Assembly (NCBI GenBank): GCA_030607655.1
Contig: JAUWJN010000118.1
Coordinates: 1 to 7,330 of the forward strand
Direction of reading: 5' to 3'
DNA length: 7,330 nt
Source: a bacterium
Lineage (GTDB): Bacteria > Armatimonadota > Zipacnadia > Zipacnadales > Zipacnadaceae
The notes below the pieces were generated by a model, which did no database searches, was not told where the DNA came from, and was given only the letters and a program-made list of their open reading frames with translations. Of the stretch, positions 6,835 through 7,330 are shown piece after piece. The translations under genes and the position numbers were made by a program. Numbering within the stretch: position 1 is the first letter of the stretch; the number at the start of each line of letters is the position of its first letter.

Positions 6835-6946
6835 GGAACCTGGCGGGGCTATATGGCAGCCAGGGAGGCACAAGGAGGCGCTGCCGCGGTATGAGCAGGC
6901 GCTGGCGATAGCGGAGAGAGCGCTCGGTGCGGATCATCGGCATACC
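6442..6946 (+). repeat. Tandem 126 bp (42-residue) TPR coding repeat, four units
   Basis: Four consecutive units encode kinesin-light-chain-like TPRs: 6442-6567, 6568-6693, 6694-6819 and 6820-6946. Units 2 and 3 are clearly similar even at the DNA level (AACAACCTGGCGGAG against AACAACCTTGCGTGG; GAGAAGGCGCTGCCG against GAGGAGACGGTGCCG). Unit 4 is 127 bp, because it carries two extra bases near 6829-6830 and lacks one base near 6864. With these corrected it is exactly 42 codons. Such arrays change length readily by recombination and usually form the ligand-binding face. Confidence 0.8.
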
Positions 6947-7003
6947 AAGCTCTTCAGAGATAACCTGAGCAGGTGCGAGAAGGACATGAGGGGAGGCGGC
7001 TGA
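6831..7003 (+). pseudogene. Out-of-frame C-terminal TPR remnant of the NACHT-TPR gene
   Basis: Directly at the TGA of the NACHT ORF, the sequence reads LRNLAGLYGSQ from 6831 in another frame. After a missing base in the CAGGGAGG stretch (unit 3 has CAGGGGAGG), it continues as RHKEALPRYEQALAIAERAL, then GADHRHTKLFRDNLSRCEKDMRGGG, to a TGA at 7001-7003. This is a complete fourth TPR plus a helix that looks like a natural C-terminus. The intact protein would have been about 850 residues. The cause may be real decay, phase variation, or sequencing/assembly indels. No start or ribosome site supports separate translation. Confidence 0.75.
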
Positions 7004-7330
7004 GAATGTTTCGGGTGCTCCGCCCATCACATACAACATCCCCGTACCCCTGACGGCTATTTGGTGGGGTGATGACATCACCCCGGAATCGCCGCCGGAA
7101 GTTCTGGCCATCGCTCGGCGGACTATCCAGAAGATCAAGACTTCAATGCGCCAACATCAGATTGACCTATGTCGTTGCTTGTTAGGCGACTATCCGGGTC
7201 ATATGTGCGGCGTGGAAAGCCTGCTGCAATCCCGCGGGGGCTGGGATATGGTCAAGGGGCGCGGCGGCTGGATACGGGTCTTCCCCGCTGTACCGGACAA
7301 TTACACCGGCAGCTTCCGTAACTATCTGGC
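6990..7330 (+). CDS. Unrecognised open frame, runs off right edge, start not found
   Basis: One plus-strand frame is open from 6990 to the window end. Its base use looks coding. It reads SGAPPITYNIPVPLTAIWW, later SPPEVLAIARRTIQKIK, then MRQHQIDLCRCLLGDYPGH and GGWIRVFPAVPDNYTGSF. I do not recognise a family. It lacks ATG, GTG or TTG in frame before ATG 7146. An ATG at 7006, just past the TPR-remnant stop, is in the wrong frame and ends after 15 codons. So the gene may start by frameshift from 7006, start at 7146 with the upstream part non-coding, or be a remnant. The reverse strand here offers only shorter frames. Function unknown. Confidence 0.35.
7066..7084. promoter_or_regulatory. 19 bp perfect palindrome, possible operator
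   Basis: GGGGTGATG (7066-7074) and CATCACCCC (7076-7084) are exact reverse complements around a single central A. As RNA it could fold into a 7 bp stem with a 5 nt loop; as DNA it looks like a site for a dimeric regulator. It lies 63 bp past the TPR-remnant stop, inside the unrecognised frame that begins near 6990. If that gene really starts at 7146, the site would be upstream of it. There is no T run, so it is not an intrinsic terminator. The regulatory role is inference. Confidence 0.4.

Noticed and set aside
6442..6946. CRISPR-like or selfish DNA repeat array
   Set aside because: The 126 bp period is exactly 42 codons and the units encode TPR helices. It is a protein repeat, not an array with spacers.
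6458..7138. Minus-strand ORF of 226 codons, Pro/Ser-rich
   Set aside because: Antisense to the TPR repeats and their remnant; low-complexity and no family match.

Overview
The window appears to come from an anaerobic, moderately GC-rich bacterium that carries the carbonyl branch of the Wood-Ljungdahl pathway. It encodes a complete anaerobic carbon monoxide dehydrogenase (CooS/AcsA type) and, downstream on the same strand, the N-terminal third of a bacterial-type acetyl-CoA synthase (AcsB). I cannot fix the phylum from sequence alone. An acetogen-like or subsurface lineage such as Chloroflexota, Firmicutes or a deep actinobacterial group would fit, but that is inference.

Layout. Positions 1-2813 (minus strand) hold acsB (partial, running off the left edge) and cooS, with a 135 bp gap between them. 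Upstream of cooS is a near-perfect housekeeping promoter (TTGACA, 17 bp, TATAAT on the minus strand, 2980-3008). Its predicted transcript has a leader of about 160 nt with a strong hairpin near the 5' end and possible competing helices. The rest of the divergent spacer, to about 3323, shows no gene.

Positions 3324-7003 (plus strand) form a separate accessory block. It has a short HEAT-repeat-like ORF, a TIR-domain ORF whose first TIR strand lies upstream of its only ATG, and a 793-codon DUF4062-NACHT-TPR protein of the STAND/NLR-like class. All three point the same way and look like a signalling or anti-phage module, but the block is damaged. The HEAT and TIR pieces read like one gene split by a stop and a frameshift. 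The TPR array of the NACHT protein is interrupted by two small indels, after which one more perfectly spaced 42-residue TPR and a natural C-terminus remain legible to 7003. Either the locus is decaying or the sequence contains indel errors; the two metabolic genes show no such damage.

Positions 7004-7330 contain an unrecognised open frame on the plus strand that runs off the right edge and has no conventional start. It contains a 19 bp palindrome (7066-7084).

How the genes work together. CooS reduces CO2 to CO (or oxidises CO), and AcsB joins that CO with a corrinoid-bound methyl group and CoA to make acetyl-CoA. The TIR and NACHT proteins would be expected to form an effector/sensor pair (NAD-consuming TIR, ATP-dependent STAND switch, TPR ligand recognition). 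That function is inferred from domain families and is not shown by the sequence.
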